A stretch of DNA of 22,810 nucleotides. Origin: JAAYJM01 sp964498585 (GTDB lineage: Bacteria; Bacteroidota; Ignavibacteria; Kapaibacteriales; UBA2268). Where the stretch lies: assembly GCA_964498585.1 (NCBI GenBank), contig CAZCHH010000056.1, positions 1 to 22,810 on the forward strand, given 5' to 3'. The notes under the pieces were generated by a model. That model was not told where the DNA came from, searched no databases, and was given only the letters and a program-made list of their open reading frames with translations. A program made the translations under genes and the position numbers. Each line of letters opens with the position of its first letter. Positions within the stretch are counted from its first letter, which is position 1. Positions 14,750 through 22,810 of this stretch are shown one piece after another.

Positions 14750-15922
14750 ATGATTAGAAGAATAACATTTTCTTTACTTATGTTTTGCATGTTGTTTTAT
14801 AATTCTTTTTCTCAGGAGAAAGGAATATCGATAGGCATAGGAGCAGGTTTATCTTATGGTATTAATGAAGCTGTAAGAGAAGAAAGGTCTTTTGGAGCAC
14901 TTTTTGGTGTATATGGATTGTTTGAAAATGGCATTGGTTCAGGATTGACACCAGAATTAAGCATTAATTACTATGAGAATGGAACCGAGGATTTTGGTGG
15001 ATTTTCTCAGTATAAAACCTCTTATATAACACCGGAATTAAAGTTGCGTTATTACCCAATGCCATTAGACCAGTGGTCTCCGTATGCTTATCTTGGCGTT
15101 GGAGCAATTATTTATAATGTTTCAGAAAAACCGAATAATCCAGACATAGATGCCAAATTCGATGGTGCATCAGTTACATTTCCTGTCGGACTTGGTCTAA
15201 CTTATAAAGCAACTGATAAACTCGGTATTGATTTAAAAATTGGATTAAATCTCACACTTACTGATGATTTAAATCCTGTTTATGATGATATTAAAGACGG
15301 CAATTGGGTCGGAAGAGTTGGGGTGCATTATAATATCGTCAAATTTGAAAAAGATACTGATGGAGATGGATTGTCAGACAAAGAAGAATTAGTTCTTGGC
15401 ACTGACCCGAATAATCCTGATACTGATGGCGATGGGCTTCTTGATGGCGAAGAAGTAGAAGATTATAAAACTGACCCGTTAAATCCTGATACCGATGGCG
15501 GTGGTATTAAAGACGGTGTTGAAGTTATTAACGGTGCCAATCCACTTGACCCAGATGATGATATTTTATCCATTAGACCGGGCGAAAGATTAATTCTTAG
15601 AAATATCGAATTTGCTACCGGAAAATCAGAAATTACAAAAAGCTCTGAAAAAATACTTAATAATGCTTTGAAAGCTTTGCTTGCTGCTACTGAGATGGAA
15701 ATTGAAATTGTTGGACATACTGACGATGTCGGACAAAGAGAATCAAATATTCTGCTTTCGTTAGAAAGAGCTGAAGCTGTCAAAAACTGGTTGGTTACAA
15801 GAGGAGTTAATGCTAATAGACTCACTACTAAAGGTTCCGGACCAGACGAACCAATTGTTACTAATAATTCTGATGCTAATCGTCAAAGAAATAGAAGAGT
15901 AGAATTCTTTAGAACAAAATAA
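14750..15922 (+). CDS. OmpA-family outer-membrane protein with TSP3 repeats
   Basis: 390 residues. A signal peptide (1-21, MIRRITFSLLMFCMLFYNSF) is followed by an outer-membrane beta-barrel-like region (about 25-198) of alternating Gly/aromatic strands. Calcium-binding thrombospondin type-3 repeats follow (202-272: DTDGDGLSDKEE, DTDGDGLLDGEE, DTDGGGIKDGVE). The C-terminal OmpA domain (277-388) binds peptidoglycan: D325 in GHTDD and R340 in LSLERA have the 15-residue spacing of the diaminopimelate-contacting pair in OmpA-like domains. It should tie the outer membrane to the cell wall. The third TSP3 unit has Gly for Asp (DTDGGG), which may weaken calcium binding. AAAGGAG precedes the ATG. It is probably monocistronic, with a terminator right after it. 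Confidence 0.93.
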   Translation: MIRRITFSLLMFCMLFYNSFSQEKGISIGIGAGLSYGINEAVREERSFGALFGVYGLFENGIGSGLTPELSINYYENGTEDFGGFSQYKTSYITPELKLRYYPMPLDQWSPYAYLGVGAIIYNVSEKPNNPDIDAKFDGASVTFPVGLGLTYKATDKLGIDLKIGLNLTLTDDLNPVYDDIKDGNWVGRVGVHYNIVKFEKDTDGDGLSDKEELVLGTDPNNPDTDGDGLLDGEEVEDYKTDPLNPDTDGGGIKDGVEVINGANPLDPDDDILSIRPGERLILRNIEFATGKSEITKSSEKILNNALKALLAATEMEIEIVGHTDDVGQRESNILLSLERAEAVKNWLVTRGVNANRLTTKGSGPDEPIVTNNSDANRQRNRRVEFFRTK

Positions 15923-15940
15923 TTCTGTAATTTATTTATA

Positions 15941-15980
15941 AGTGAAGAATTTAATATACATTTAAATTCTTCACTTTTTT
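15941..15980 (+). terminator. Terminator of the OmpA-like gene
   Basis: AGTGAAGAATTTAA (15941-15954) and TTAAATTCTTCACT (15962-15975), a perfect 14-bp stem with a 7-nt loop, followed by a T-run. It starts 18 bp after the stop codon. Confidence 0.85.
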
Positions 15981-16039
15981 ATTTGTGCACAAACAAAGCA
16001 TAATTACAGAACTCCTTACTCCTCGTTGTTTTGAATTTA

Positions 16040-16078
16040 AAAAAATGCCATATCTTAAAAAAGAATATGGCATTTTTT
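16040..16078 (-). terminator. Terminator of the OPT gene (bidirectional)
   Basis: AAAAAATGCCATAT (16040-16053) and ATATGGCATTTTTT (16065-16078) form a perfect 14-bp stem. The A-tract on one side and T-tract on the other let it work in both directions. It lies 20 bp beyond the OPT stop and backs up the OmpA-gene terminator. Confidence 0.8.
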
Positions 16079-16098
16079 GTCTAAAATTTTAACATTAA

Positions 16099-18087
16099 TT
16101 ACATTGATTTCGGCGGAGCTGGTTCATTTGGATTTCCAGCATTGCGGGCAGGAATGAATATCATAAACAGTGCTACGATTACAATAACAATTGCTCCGAT
16201 TGTAAAAGGTGGTTCGCTAAATATTGCTGGCATTTGAACTTCGCCGAAAGCAAAGCCAGCAAACAGCAGTCCTATAAGTGCCTCGCCAGCAATGAAGCCA
16301 GCTGCCAGCAGCACTCCGACATTATCAACCCTTGTTTTTTGAGCTTCATTGAAATTCTTCTTTTTGCAAACCATATCAAGAATACCTTTTGTGATACCAC
16401 CAATAAAAATTGCAAATACTGTTCCGAAAGGTAAATACATACCAACACTTATAAGCATTGGACTACCAGCACGAATAAGAATTAATGCACATCCCATAAG
16501 CATACCAACGATAATTAGGGGCCAGGTCATATCACCACCGACAATTCCCTGTGAAAGCATTGCCATAAGAGATGCCTGAGGGGCTGGAAGCTCTTTACTA
16601 CCAAAACCACCGACATAACCTTCCAATCTACCCATAGCAACATCACCCTCGTGAAGTATAAATAGTGGAATGAATAAAATTGCTGCAGCAATTACTACTC
16701 CAATAATATCACCGAGCTGCATTTTCCAGGGAGTTCCACCAAGAATGTGTCCAACCTTTAAATCCTGTAGCATCTCGCCGGCTACAGCAGCAGCAACGCA
16801 TACAATAGCAGCAACTCCAAGCACCGCGGCAACTCCTTCTTGACCTGTTGCGCCGAGAGCTACTAAAATAATTGCTGTAACAACAAGTGCTGTAAGAGTT
16901 AGACCACTTATAGGATTATTGCTTGAGCCCATAATTCCGACTAAATACCCCGAGACTGCAGCAAAGAAAAATGCTAAAATTATCATTACTGTTGCAGCAA
17001 CAATCGCAATTAGCAGTGATGTGCTAAATACAAAGTAAGTAATTATGAAAGTACAAACAGCAACAAAAGCAATGCCGACAAGAATCCAGGTGAAACTAAT
17101 GTCTTTTTCTGTTCTTTCAACGTCAGAGCCGGCGCCGGCAGCAGCTTTTTTTACATCGCCGATAGAACGTGCAATTCCTGCAACTAAGCTCTTTCTCATC
17201 TTAAACAGGGTATATGTAGCACCTACAAGCATACCGCCAATGGCTATTGGACGAACTATTTTTCCCCATACTTCCATTGCAGTTAAACCGCCATCCTGTG
17301 GGTAGTATGGCATAATGAAATATTGAATTATTGGGGTTAATAAGCCCCAGGCGATTAAGCCACCACCAAAAGCAAGTGAAGCAAGCTGAGGACCAATTAT
17401 ATATCCAACTCCCATATAAGCAGGGCTTATTGTAAATGAATTGAACATTAATCCGCCTTGTGCCTGGAATGTCGTTCCGGGTATAGTTTGCTTTGCAAAA
17501 ACGAAGAAATGCTGGAATGATGTTGCAAATAGTTTTAATTCGCCAAGTGCTTTAATTAAAGCTCCACCAATCATTGCTAAAAAAAGGTAAGAGCTACCGG
17601 AGGTGCCGGATTGTCCTGCTTTATGAATTTCAGCAGCAGCAACAGATTCCGGATAAGGTAAATCTTTATCTTCGACCATAATTCTTCTTAGCAAAGCAAC
17701 AAACATAATACCGAGAATACCGCCGACAGCCATAATTGAAGCAGCGATTATGTAATTTGTTGTTGTATAGAACTCAGGCCAGATGCCAGCAATAAAAAAT
17801 GCGGGTAATGTGAAAATCGCACCGGCAGCAACAGATTCACCGATTGAACCTACTGTTCGGGCAAAATTCTCTTCTAAAATCGTTCCTTTAAATGCACGTA
17901 AAACTGCCATTCCAATAACTGCAGCGGGGTATGTCGCTGCGATTGTCATACCAGCTTTTAATCCTAAATAAGCATTTGCAGCACCAAGAATCACTGCCAT
18001 CAAAAGACCAAGAATTAATGCTCTGATGGTCATTTCTGCCATATTCGATGATGATGATACAAACGGGACAAACTTTTTTTCAGACAT
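16099..18087 (-). CDS. OPT-family oligopeptide transporter
   Basis: 662 residues, an inner-membrane protein with roughly 14-16 hydrophobic segments over its whole length. The N-terminus is typical of bacterial OPT proteins: MTIRALILGLLMAVILGAAN, then AYLGLKAGMTIAATYPAAV. NFARTVGSIGESVAAGAIF, DLPYPESVAAAEIHKAG, SPAYMGVGYIIGP and GYLVGIMGSSNNPISGLT are further conserved blocks. OPT members carry peptides or metal-siderophore chelates, probably with protons; the substrate here cannot be read from sequence. The C-terminus is a short soluble Pro-rich tail. GGAG precedes the ATG at 18087 and a TAGTTTTG box lies at 18141-18148 on the same strand. It is a single gene, divergent from folD. Confidence 0.93.
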   Translation of the reverse strand: MSEKKFVPFVSSSSNMAEMTIRALILGLLMAVILGAANAYLGLKAGMTIAATYPAAVIGMAVLRAFKGTILEENFARTVGSIGESVAAGAIFTLPAFFIAGIWPEFYTTTNYIIAASIMAVGGILGIMFVALLRRIMVEDKDLPYPESVAAAEIHKAGQSGTSGSSYLFLAMIGGALIKALGELKLFATSFQHFFVFAKQTIPGTTFQAQGGLMFNSFTISPAYMGVGYIIGPQLASLAFGGGLIAWGLLTPIIQYFIMPYYPQDGGLTAMEVWGKIVRPIAIGGMLVGATYTLFKMRKSLVAGIARSIGDVKKAAAGAGSDVERTEKDISFTWILVGIAFVAVCTFIITYFVFSTSLLIAIVAATVMIILAFFFAAVSGYLVGIMGSSNNPISGLTLTALVVTAIILVALGATGQEGVAAVLGVAAIVCVAAAVAGEMLQDLKVGHILGGTPWKMQLGDIIGVVIAAAILFIPLFILHEGDVAMGRLEGYVGGFGSKELPAPQASLMAMLSQGIVGGDMTWPLIIVGMLMGCALILIRAGSPMLISVGMYLPFGTVFAIFIGGITKGILDMVCKKKNFNEAQKTRVDNVGVLLAAGFIAGEALIGLLFAGFAFGEVQMPAIFSEPPFTIGAIVIVIVALFMIFIPARNAGNPNEPAPPKSM

Positions 18088-18140
18088 ATTTAAACTCCAT
18101 TCTATTATCTTAATAGCTATTTATTAACTTATCCATTTTC

Positions 18141-18148
18141 CAAAACTA
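18141..18148 (-). promoter_or_regulatory. Possible -7 box for the OPT gene
   Basis: TAGTTTTG on the minus strand matches TAnnTTTG, about 54 bp before the start codon. TTT rather than TTG occurs 20 bp upstream. Confidence 0.35.
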
Positions 18149-18334
18149 ATATTTTTTTGCTAATTATTAAATTTTTTTTAAATTTTTTTCTATATCTTTT
18201 TGTCTTCTTTCTCTAGTTTTACTTGGGAAAAAGAGTTTAGAGCAAATAATTTCAATCAGTTCAGAAGTTCCTTCTGACAGCATATATACAAAATTATTTA
18301 TATAAATAGTAAAAAAATGCAATTCCAATTTTAC

Positions 18335-18437
18335 GATAAAGGAAAACCTTTATTTAAATAAGATGACATAACGAGCTATCCCACGCCAGCGGGGGACATG
18401 GATGTCATCTCCATTTCAACAAAGGTCTTCCTTTATC
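18335..18437. repeat. Long imperfect inverted repeat (about 35-bp arms)
   Basis: Left arm 18335-18369 (starts GATAAAGGAAAACCTTT, ends AGATGACAT) pairs with right arm 18402-18437 (starts ATGTCATCT, ends CCTTTATC) with a few mismatches and one 1-nt bulge. The loop of about 32 nt is GC-rich, unlike its surroundings, and contains TCCCACGCCAGCGGGGGA. No coding capacity. It sits in the OPT-folD divergent gap, which otherwise holds only AT-rich sequence and a small TCAGAAG-TTC-CTTCTGA dyad at 18261-18277. Confidence 0.7.
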
Positions 18438-18560
18438 AGAGGATTCGTATTGACACTTTTTAGAACTCTTCTGATAATAAAATTCTTCTTTCTCAAGAAT
18501 GGAATACATAAAATTATCAGCAATTTATTGAAAAGTCAAAAAAGTTTAGCAAAGATTTAG

Positions 18561-18568
18561 TATTTTTG
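18561..18568 (+). promoter_or_regulatory. Possible -7 box for folD
   Basis: TATTTTTG matches TAnnTTTG 28 bp before the folD start, but no TTG lies 20 bp upstream of it. Confidence 0.3.
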
Positions 18569-18596
18569 AAAAAATTATAATATCAAAGGAAAAAAA

Positions 18597-19481
18597 ATGG
18601 CAAAAATTTTATACTGCAAAGAAATAGCTGAAAGCATCAAGCAAGAAATCAAGCTAAAAACAGAAAAGCTAATAGCAAGCAAGGGGATAATGCCCGGATT
18701 AGCTATTTTACTTGTTGGAGATAATCCCGGTTCAAAAGTATATGTAAATTCGAAAGAAAGGACCTGCAAAGAGCTTGGCTTCTATTCAGTAGTAAGAAGA
18801 GAGCAGGAAAGTTTTTCGGAAGAAGAAGTTTTAAATGTGGTAAACGAATGGAATAATGACTCCAAAATTCACGGTATCCTTGTTCAGCTACCACTACCCC
18901 GGCATATTGATGAGCAAAAAGTAATCAAAGCAATTCTACCGCAAAAAGATGTTGATGGCTTCCATCCGGAAAATACTGGTCGTTTGGTTATTGGTTTAGA
19001 TAGTCTTCTTCCCTGCACTCCAGCCGGAATAATGGAAGTTATCAAACGAGAAAGAATAGAAACTAAAGGGAAGCACGTTGTAGTTGTAGGACGCAGTAAC
19101 ATTGTAGGAAAACCAATATCGAATCTGCTTTATCAAAAGAATGAAAATGCAAATGCGATTGTTACAATATGCCACACAGCAGCAAAAGATTTAAGGTATT
19201 ATACCCGGCAGGCAGATATTTTGATAGCTGCAATGGGCGCGCCCGAGCTTATTACAGCCGACTATTTGAAAGACGGAGTAGTAATAATTGACGTCGGATA
19301 TAACCGCGTAGAAGATGCAAACGACACCAAGGGTTACAGGATTGCAGGCGATGTGCATTTTGAATCTGCAAAAGAAAAAGCATCTATAATAACTCCAGTT
19401 CCGGGCGGAGTAGGACTTATGACAATTGCAATGCTTATGTTAAACACTTATAAAGCTGCTTCAGGTGAAATCAAGTATTAG
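18597..19481 (+). CDS. folD: Bifunctional methylenetetrahydrofolate dehydrogenase/cyclohydrolase FolD
   Basis: 294 residues, usual FolD length, cytosolic. It interconverts 5,10-methylene-THF and 10-formyl-THF (NADP-dependent dehydrogenase plus cyclohydrolase) for one-carbon metabolism. The catalytic Y49-x3-K53 (SKVYVNSKERTCKELG), VQLPLP (96-101), QKDVDGFHP (116-124) and PCTPAG (139-144) blocks are present. So are the dinucleotide-binding GRSNIVGKP (165-173) and the C-terminal TPVPGGVGLMTIAML. AAAGGA precedes the ATG at good spacing. Its last 17 bp overlap the start of the pseudouridine synthase gene, so they form an operon. Confidence 0.96.
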   Translation: MAKILYCKEIAESIKQEIKLKTEKLIASKGIMPGLAILLVGDNPGSKVYVNSKERTCKELGFYSVVRREQESFSEEEVLNVVNEWNNDSKIHGILVQLPLPRHIDEQKVIKAILPQKDVDGFHPENTGRLVIGLDSLLPCTPAGIMEVIKRERIETKGKHVVVVGRSNIVGKPISNLLYQKNENANAIVTICHTAAKDLRYYTRQADILIAAMGAPELITADYLKDGVVIIDVGYNRVEDANDTKGYRIAGDVHFESAKEKASIITPVPGGVGLMTIAMLMLNTYKAASGEIKY

Positions 19482-20220
19482 AAACTTTTCAGAACTTAGC
19501 GTTATCTTTGAAGATGATGATATTATTATTATCAACAAACCGGCTGGATTGCTCAGCATTCCTGAACGCTATGATAAATATGCAAATAGTATATTTCGCA
19601 TTTTAAAAAGAAAATTTGATACGATATTTACTGTCCATCGTTTGGATAGGGATACAAGCGGAATTATTGTATTTGCAAAAAATGCAGAATCGCACTCAAA
19701 TTTAAATACTCAATTCGAAAAGCGGGAAGTAAAAAAGATTTATCATTGCGTTATTGCTGGCAGTTTTAACAAAGAAAAACTGCTTGTTGATATACCTTTA
19801 ATGCCGGACCCGACGCGAAAAGGTGCTATGATTCCTTCTGCCCGTGGCAAAGAATCTTTTACAGAAATTACACTATTAGAAAAGTACACACGCGCTTCCT
19901 TAGTTGAAGTAAATTTGATTACCGGTCGTCATCATCAAATTAGGGCGCACTGCGCTGCTATTGGCTATCCTTTGTTAGTTGATGAGTTGTATGGAAACAG
20001 CACTGAATTTTTTGTGTCTTCTCTTAAAAAGAGATTTAATTTGAAAAAAGGTGATGAAGAAATACCCTTGATTTCTAGAATAACGATGCACTCTTACTCT
20101 ATAGAATTTATTCATCCGAAAACAAAAGAAAAAGTAAGTTTTCTGGCGGATTATCCAAAAGATTTTCAGGCACTTATTCAGGTTTTAAGAAAATACGCAA
20201 GCATTAGAGATTGGTTCTAA
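19465..20220 (+). CDS. RluA/RluD-family pseudouridine synthase
   Basis: 251 residues. The catalytic motif HRLDRDTSG has D61 as the expected nucleophilic aspartate. INKPAGLLSIPE (23-34), a KIYHCVIAG strand and ITGRHHQIRAHCAAIGYPLL are further family blocks. There is no N-terminal S4 RNA-binding domain, so it is the shorter type and may act on 23S rRNA or tRNA (RluA/RluC/TruC-like); the target site cannot be told. The start is GTG at 19465 inside folD; no in-frame ATG lies near enough to keep the conserved N-terminus. Translation probably depends on folD translation. Confidence 0.88.
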   Translation: MKSSIRNFSELSVIFEDDDIIIINKPAGLLSIPERYDKYANSIFRILKRKFDTIFTVHRLDRDTSGIIVFAKNAESHSNLNTQFEKREVKKIYHCVIAGSFNKEKLLVDIPLMPDPTRKGAMIPSARGKESFTEITLLEKYTRASLVEVNLITGRHHQIRAHCAAIGYPLLVDELYGNSTEFFVSSLKKRFNLKKGDEEIPLISRITMHSYSIEFIHPKTKEKVSFLADYPKDFQALIQVLRKYASIRDWF

Positions 20221-20266
20221 TATTTAGTCATACAAGCAATAAGTTAAAAGAATGAATTTTATTTCC

Positions 20267-20299
20267 ATCTCCTTCCCAAATAGCTTATGAGAAGGAGAT
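20267..20299. terminator. Hairpin between convergent genes
   Basis: ATCTCCTTC (20267-20275) and GAAGGAGAT (20291-20299) form a perfect 9-bp stem with a 15-nt loop between the pseudouridine synthase and the minus-strand T9SS gene. The flanking T-tracts are weak, so the terminator call is tentative. Confidence 0.4.
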
Positions 20300-20314
20300 A
20301 TTTGAGTATTTTCC

Positions 20315-22615
20315 TTAATTAATTATTATTAAAGGAATTGTCGTAGTTTCTGTGTTGAAAGAAACTGTTAGGTAATACATTCCGCTTGCTAATTTGGGTA
20401 AATTGAAGGGAACGTTTGCTTTGCCACTTGCAAAGAATTCGCTGTAGTTTTCAATTACTGCAACACCTTGCACATCTCTAATTGTAACATTTACAACACC
20501 GGAAACAGGCAAAGATAAATCTAAATTAACAAGGTTTGAAGCTGGGTTCGGAAAAACTTTTGCTTCATAAGTGTTTGTTTCCTTATATTCTTCAACTGCT
20601 GAGGAAGTAGTGTCGAATTTGAAGAGGGCGATATCACCGTATTCAGTACTTGCTGCAATGTATTGATTATTTGGAGAAAATCTTACTGCATAAGAAAATT
20701 GAAAAAAATTCTTAATTCTATCTGAACAAGAAATGTAGTCAAGTAATTTATATTCATTGATTACTTCATTGTCTGTCCAATCAATAACTCTAAATAACAC
20801 ACCGTCATCTAATTCAATTCCAATTCCTGCTGATACTGCAATAAAATGGCTATTTGAAGCAACTGAGTTAGCTGATAATGGAGCATCTATTGAAATACTA
20901 TGAACTACATCATTTTCAATATCATACACAGCATTAGGACAAGATAAATAACGTTTGTCAGAAGAAACTTTGCAAGGTGATAGAAAATAAGGATTGAAAC
21001 CATATAATGTTTTACTTGTTAATTCATCTGTAACCTGATTCCATTTATAAAGTATTGCATTATCCCAACCTTCTTTAATTGCAACTGCATAAACAAAATC
21101 TTCATCTTCAGAAAAGAAAGTAAGCAAAATACGTTCATCAATTTTTAAAGTATCTTTTACAGTCCTGTTTTCAAGGTCCCAAAGAATGATTAAACCCTCT
21201 ACATAGCTTGCAGATAGTAGTGTTTTATCATCAGCCGATAAAGATGCTGAAATAAAACTAGCATCTACTTTGGTACAATACAAAGTACTATCAGGTTGTA
21301 GAATATCAATAATTGCAACACTACCTGTTGTTCCAGCCCATACTACTTTTGTATTATTTTTATTCATTTCAATAGAAACAGGACCGGAAGTAATCAAAAA
21401 ATCGTTTTCTTTTGATAGAACCATTTTACCAGTTTCAACTTCATACATTGTAATATATCCATTAATTGCACAAACATATTTATTATCATTTGTAAAACAA
21501 ATGTCCTTAAGATTATAAGTTATTCCATTAAAAATCTGGGTTATAAAACTATTAGTTTTGCAATCAATAATTTCAGCTATTGGATTTGTATAAGAAAAAC
21601 CTGCAAGTATAGCAATAAGTATAGTATCTTTATTAATAAATCTGAAATTATCTAGTTTCGTATTTTTGGGATTAATTGAGTATTCAGTCTTTTTACTTTC
21701 AAGATTGTATATAATTAAAGCGTTATGGTAAAAAATACTGTCAATAAATAGTAAATATTTCCCATCATCAGAAATATCAAATTGATTGGAATATTTATAC
21801 TCAGATTTTGAACAACTAATTTCTTGAGCTACATTAAACTCGTTCAAATCGCAAATAACAATTTTATTCTCATTACCTTGATAACCGCTTTCATTAAAAT
21901 ATGCAAAATAATCATTTGTAAACATTGCTGTGTAAATATTTTGGTTGATTTCTTTTATAACAGTATTGTTATTAAGATTATAGATTTTATTTGTTGTTGA
22001 ATATTTTAAATTCCATGAAACAGAATCTTTTAATCTTACTGAAAGAAAAGAACCATCAGGAGAAATTTCCAAAGAATGAAGCATTAAGTTTTCAATATCA
22101 ATAACAAAACTATTTTTAATTTTAAAACTATCGACATCCCAAGTAATTATTTTATAACTGTTTGGTTCATTTTTACTGCTTGCTAAACCAACAAAATAGT
22201 CTTGATTTTTTGGTTTAACTACACCAAGAAAAAAATACTCTGTTTCGTTTTCTGTTAAGTCATATTCTTTTACTAACTCTGCTCTCTTAAAATCCCAGAT
22301 TTGAACCTGCTTTTCAAGAATTATAAAAATAAAATCATTATTACTTGAGAAATCATATTGTACATAATTGCCTTTGTCTTTTAAAGGATAAAAAGAAGTT
22401 TGAATTACAGAAATTAAGCTGTCTTTTTTTGAATTATATACTCTAACATCTTCTTTATCAGCTAATAAACAGTAATTTCTATCATTTGATAATTTAAAAC
22501 CATCACCGTAATAAACTAAACCTGCAGAGCCAATCCACTTCAAATCACCACAAAAAGTAGATATATTTAACAGCAAAAATAAACCTAACAGCATAAATGC
22601 AAATTTTGTTTTCAT
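20315..22615 (-). CDS. Exported beta-propeller (WD40-like) protein with T9SS sorting domain
   Basis: 766 residues from the ATG at 22615, which has AAGGAAAA before it and begins a clean signal peptide (MKTKFAFMLLGLFLLLNISTF). An in-frame GTG at 22684 would add 23 polar residues in front and is rejected. The body is built of repeated propeller-like blades with motifs such as SPDGSFLSVRLKDS, SDDGKYLLFID, SADDKTLLSA and SPNNQYIAAST, most followed by a WD-like aromatic strand. The last 80 or so residues (VFPNPASNLVNLDLSLP through ASGMYYLTV) are a T9SS type A sorting domain, so it should be delivered to the surface or secreted. No catalytic motif is seen; a binding or adhesion role is likely but unproven. 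It appears to be a single gene. Confidence 0.85.
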   Translation of the reverse strand: MKTKFAFMLLGLFLLLNISTFCGDLKWIGSAGLVYYGDGFKLSNDRNYCLLADKEDVRVYNSKKDSLISVIQTSFYPLKDKGNYVQYDFSSNNDFIFIILEKQVQIWDFKRAELVKEYDLTENETEYFFLGVVKPKNQDYFVGLASSKNEPNSYKIITWDVDSFKIKNSFVIDIENLMLHSLEISPDGSFLSVRLKDSVSWNLKYSTTNKIYNLNNNTVIKEINQNIYTAMFTNDYFAYFNESGYQGNENKIVICDLNEFNVAQEISCSKSEYKYSNQFDISDDGKYLLFIDSIFYHNALIIYNLESKKTEYSINPKNTKLDNFRFINKDTILIAILAGFSYTNPIAEIIDCKTNSFITQIFNGITYNLKDICFTNDNKYVCAINGYITMYEVETGKMVLSKENDFLITSGPVSIEMNKNNTKVVWAGTTGSVAIIDILQPDSTLYCTKVDASFISASLSADDKTLLSASYVEGLIILWDLENRTVKDTLKIDERILLTFFSEDEDFVYAVAIKEGWDNAILYKWNQVTDELTSKTLYGFNPYFLSPCKVSSDKRYLSCPNAVYDIENDVVHSISIDAPLSANSVASNSHFIAVSAGIGIELDDGVLFRVIDWTDNEVINEYKLLDYISCSDRIKNFFQFSYAVRFSPNNQYIAASTEYGDIALFKFDTTSSAVEEYKETNTYEAKVFPNPASNLVNLDLSLPVSGVVNVTIRDVQGVAVIENYSEFFASGKANVPFNLPKLASGMYYLTVSFNTETTTIPLIIIN

Positions 22616-22725
22616 AAAGTTTTCCTTTTTTTTATTATTAACACAGACTGAGTTCAGTTTCAAATTATTTCTTTTGATAATCACAATTTAAATAAAAATA
22701 TAATATAAAGCAAAAAAAATTAGTT

Positions 22726-22744
22726 TTTAGCAGTCGGCTTTCAG
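22726..22744 (+). repeat. 19-mer repeated at 203-221
   Basis: TTTAGCAGTCGGCTTTCAG occurs exactly here and at 203-221. At both places it lies near a tandem array, so it appears to be flanking sequence of the array family. Confidence 0.7.
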
Positions 22745-22748
22745 TAGC

Positions 22749-22810
22749 CGGTTATCGGTTATCGGTTATCGGTTATCGGTTATCGGTTATCGGTTATCGG
22801 TTATCGGTTA
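22749..22810 (+). repeat. Heptamer tandem array, unit GGTTATC
   Basis: About eight perfect 7-bp units running off the right edge of the window. The unit differs by one base from the GGTTATT unit of the 5346-5743 array. Confidence 0.9.

Noticed and set aside
16234..17971. Several plus-strand ORFs opposite the OPT transporter
   Set aside because: They are antisense shadows of a strong membrane-protein gene and lack start signals or motifs.
22616..22684. Upstream GTG start for the beta-propeller protein
   Set aside because: It would put 23 polar residues ahead of a good signal peptide; the ATG at 22615 has a ribosome site.

Overview
The window is AT-rich chromosomal DNA from a Gram-negative bacterium of the Bacteroidota/Chlorobiota/Ignavibacteriota (FCB) assemblage. 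Four things support this. Two surface proteins carry signal peptides and C-terminal type IX secretion (T9SS) sorting domains. There is an OmpA-like protein with thrombospondin type-3 calcium repeats. Several promoters fit the Bacteroidota pattern TTG-N20-TAnnTTTG. The sensor kinase has an H-box typical of this group. I cannot name the genus; a free-living Ignavibacteria- or Kapabacteria-like lineage is a guess from overall character. A 100-N scaffold gap inside a tandem repeat shows that this is a draft assembly.

Layout. 1-373: an octamer tandem array, a REP-like palindrome and the serA leader. 374-2541: a two-gene unit of phosphoglycerate dehydrogenase (serA) and a DUF1015 protein. 2542-2931: hairpins and a dispersed repeat. 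2932-5020 (minus): a T9SS-exported Omp28/thioredoxin-like surface protein, broken by one frameshift. 5021-5763: short inverted repeats and a heptamer satellite that contains the gap. 5764-7459: a phage-type regulatory island. It has a helix-turn-helix repressor and a separate S24 (LexA/CI-type) peptidase on the minus strand, an operator-rich divergent control region, and on the plus strand a small unknown gene coupled to a Mor-like (phage Mu) activator. 7683-8795 (minus): CheB with no chemotaxis neighbours. 9157-12816: a tight hisS, sensor histidine kinase, hemW operon. 12927-14027 (minus): a mannose-1-phosphate guanylyltransferase with an altered signature loop. 14028-14749: repeats and divergent promoters. 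14750-15922: an OmpA/TSP3 protein. 16099-18087 (minus): an OPT-family transporter. 18335-18437: a long inverted repeat. 18597-20220: folD overlapping an RluA/RluD-type pseudouridine synthase. 20315-22615 (minus): a large beta-propeller T9SS cargo protein. 22749-22810: another heptamer array running off the window.

Most genes are housekeeping or envelope functions. The unusual content is the mobile-element-derived regulatory island at 5.8-7.5 kb and a dense population of intergenic repeats. The repeats fall into several families: GGTTAT-core satellites, a 33-nt double palindrome in three copies, a multi-hairpin element in two full and two partial copies, and ATCCC-N4-GGGAT dyads in three copies. 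The most testable gene-level idea is that the DUF1015 protein, with its ParB/SerK-like DGHHR motif, works in serine metabolism beside SerA.
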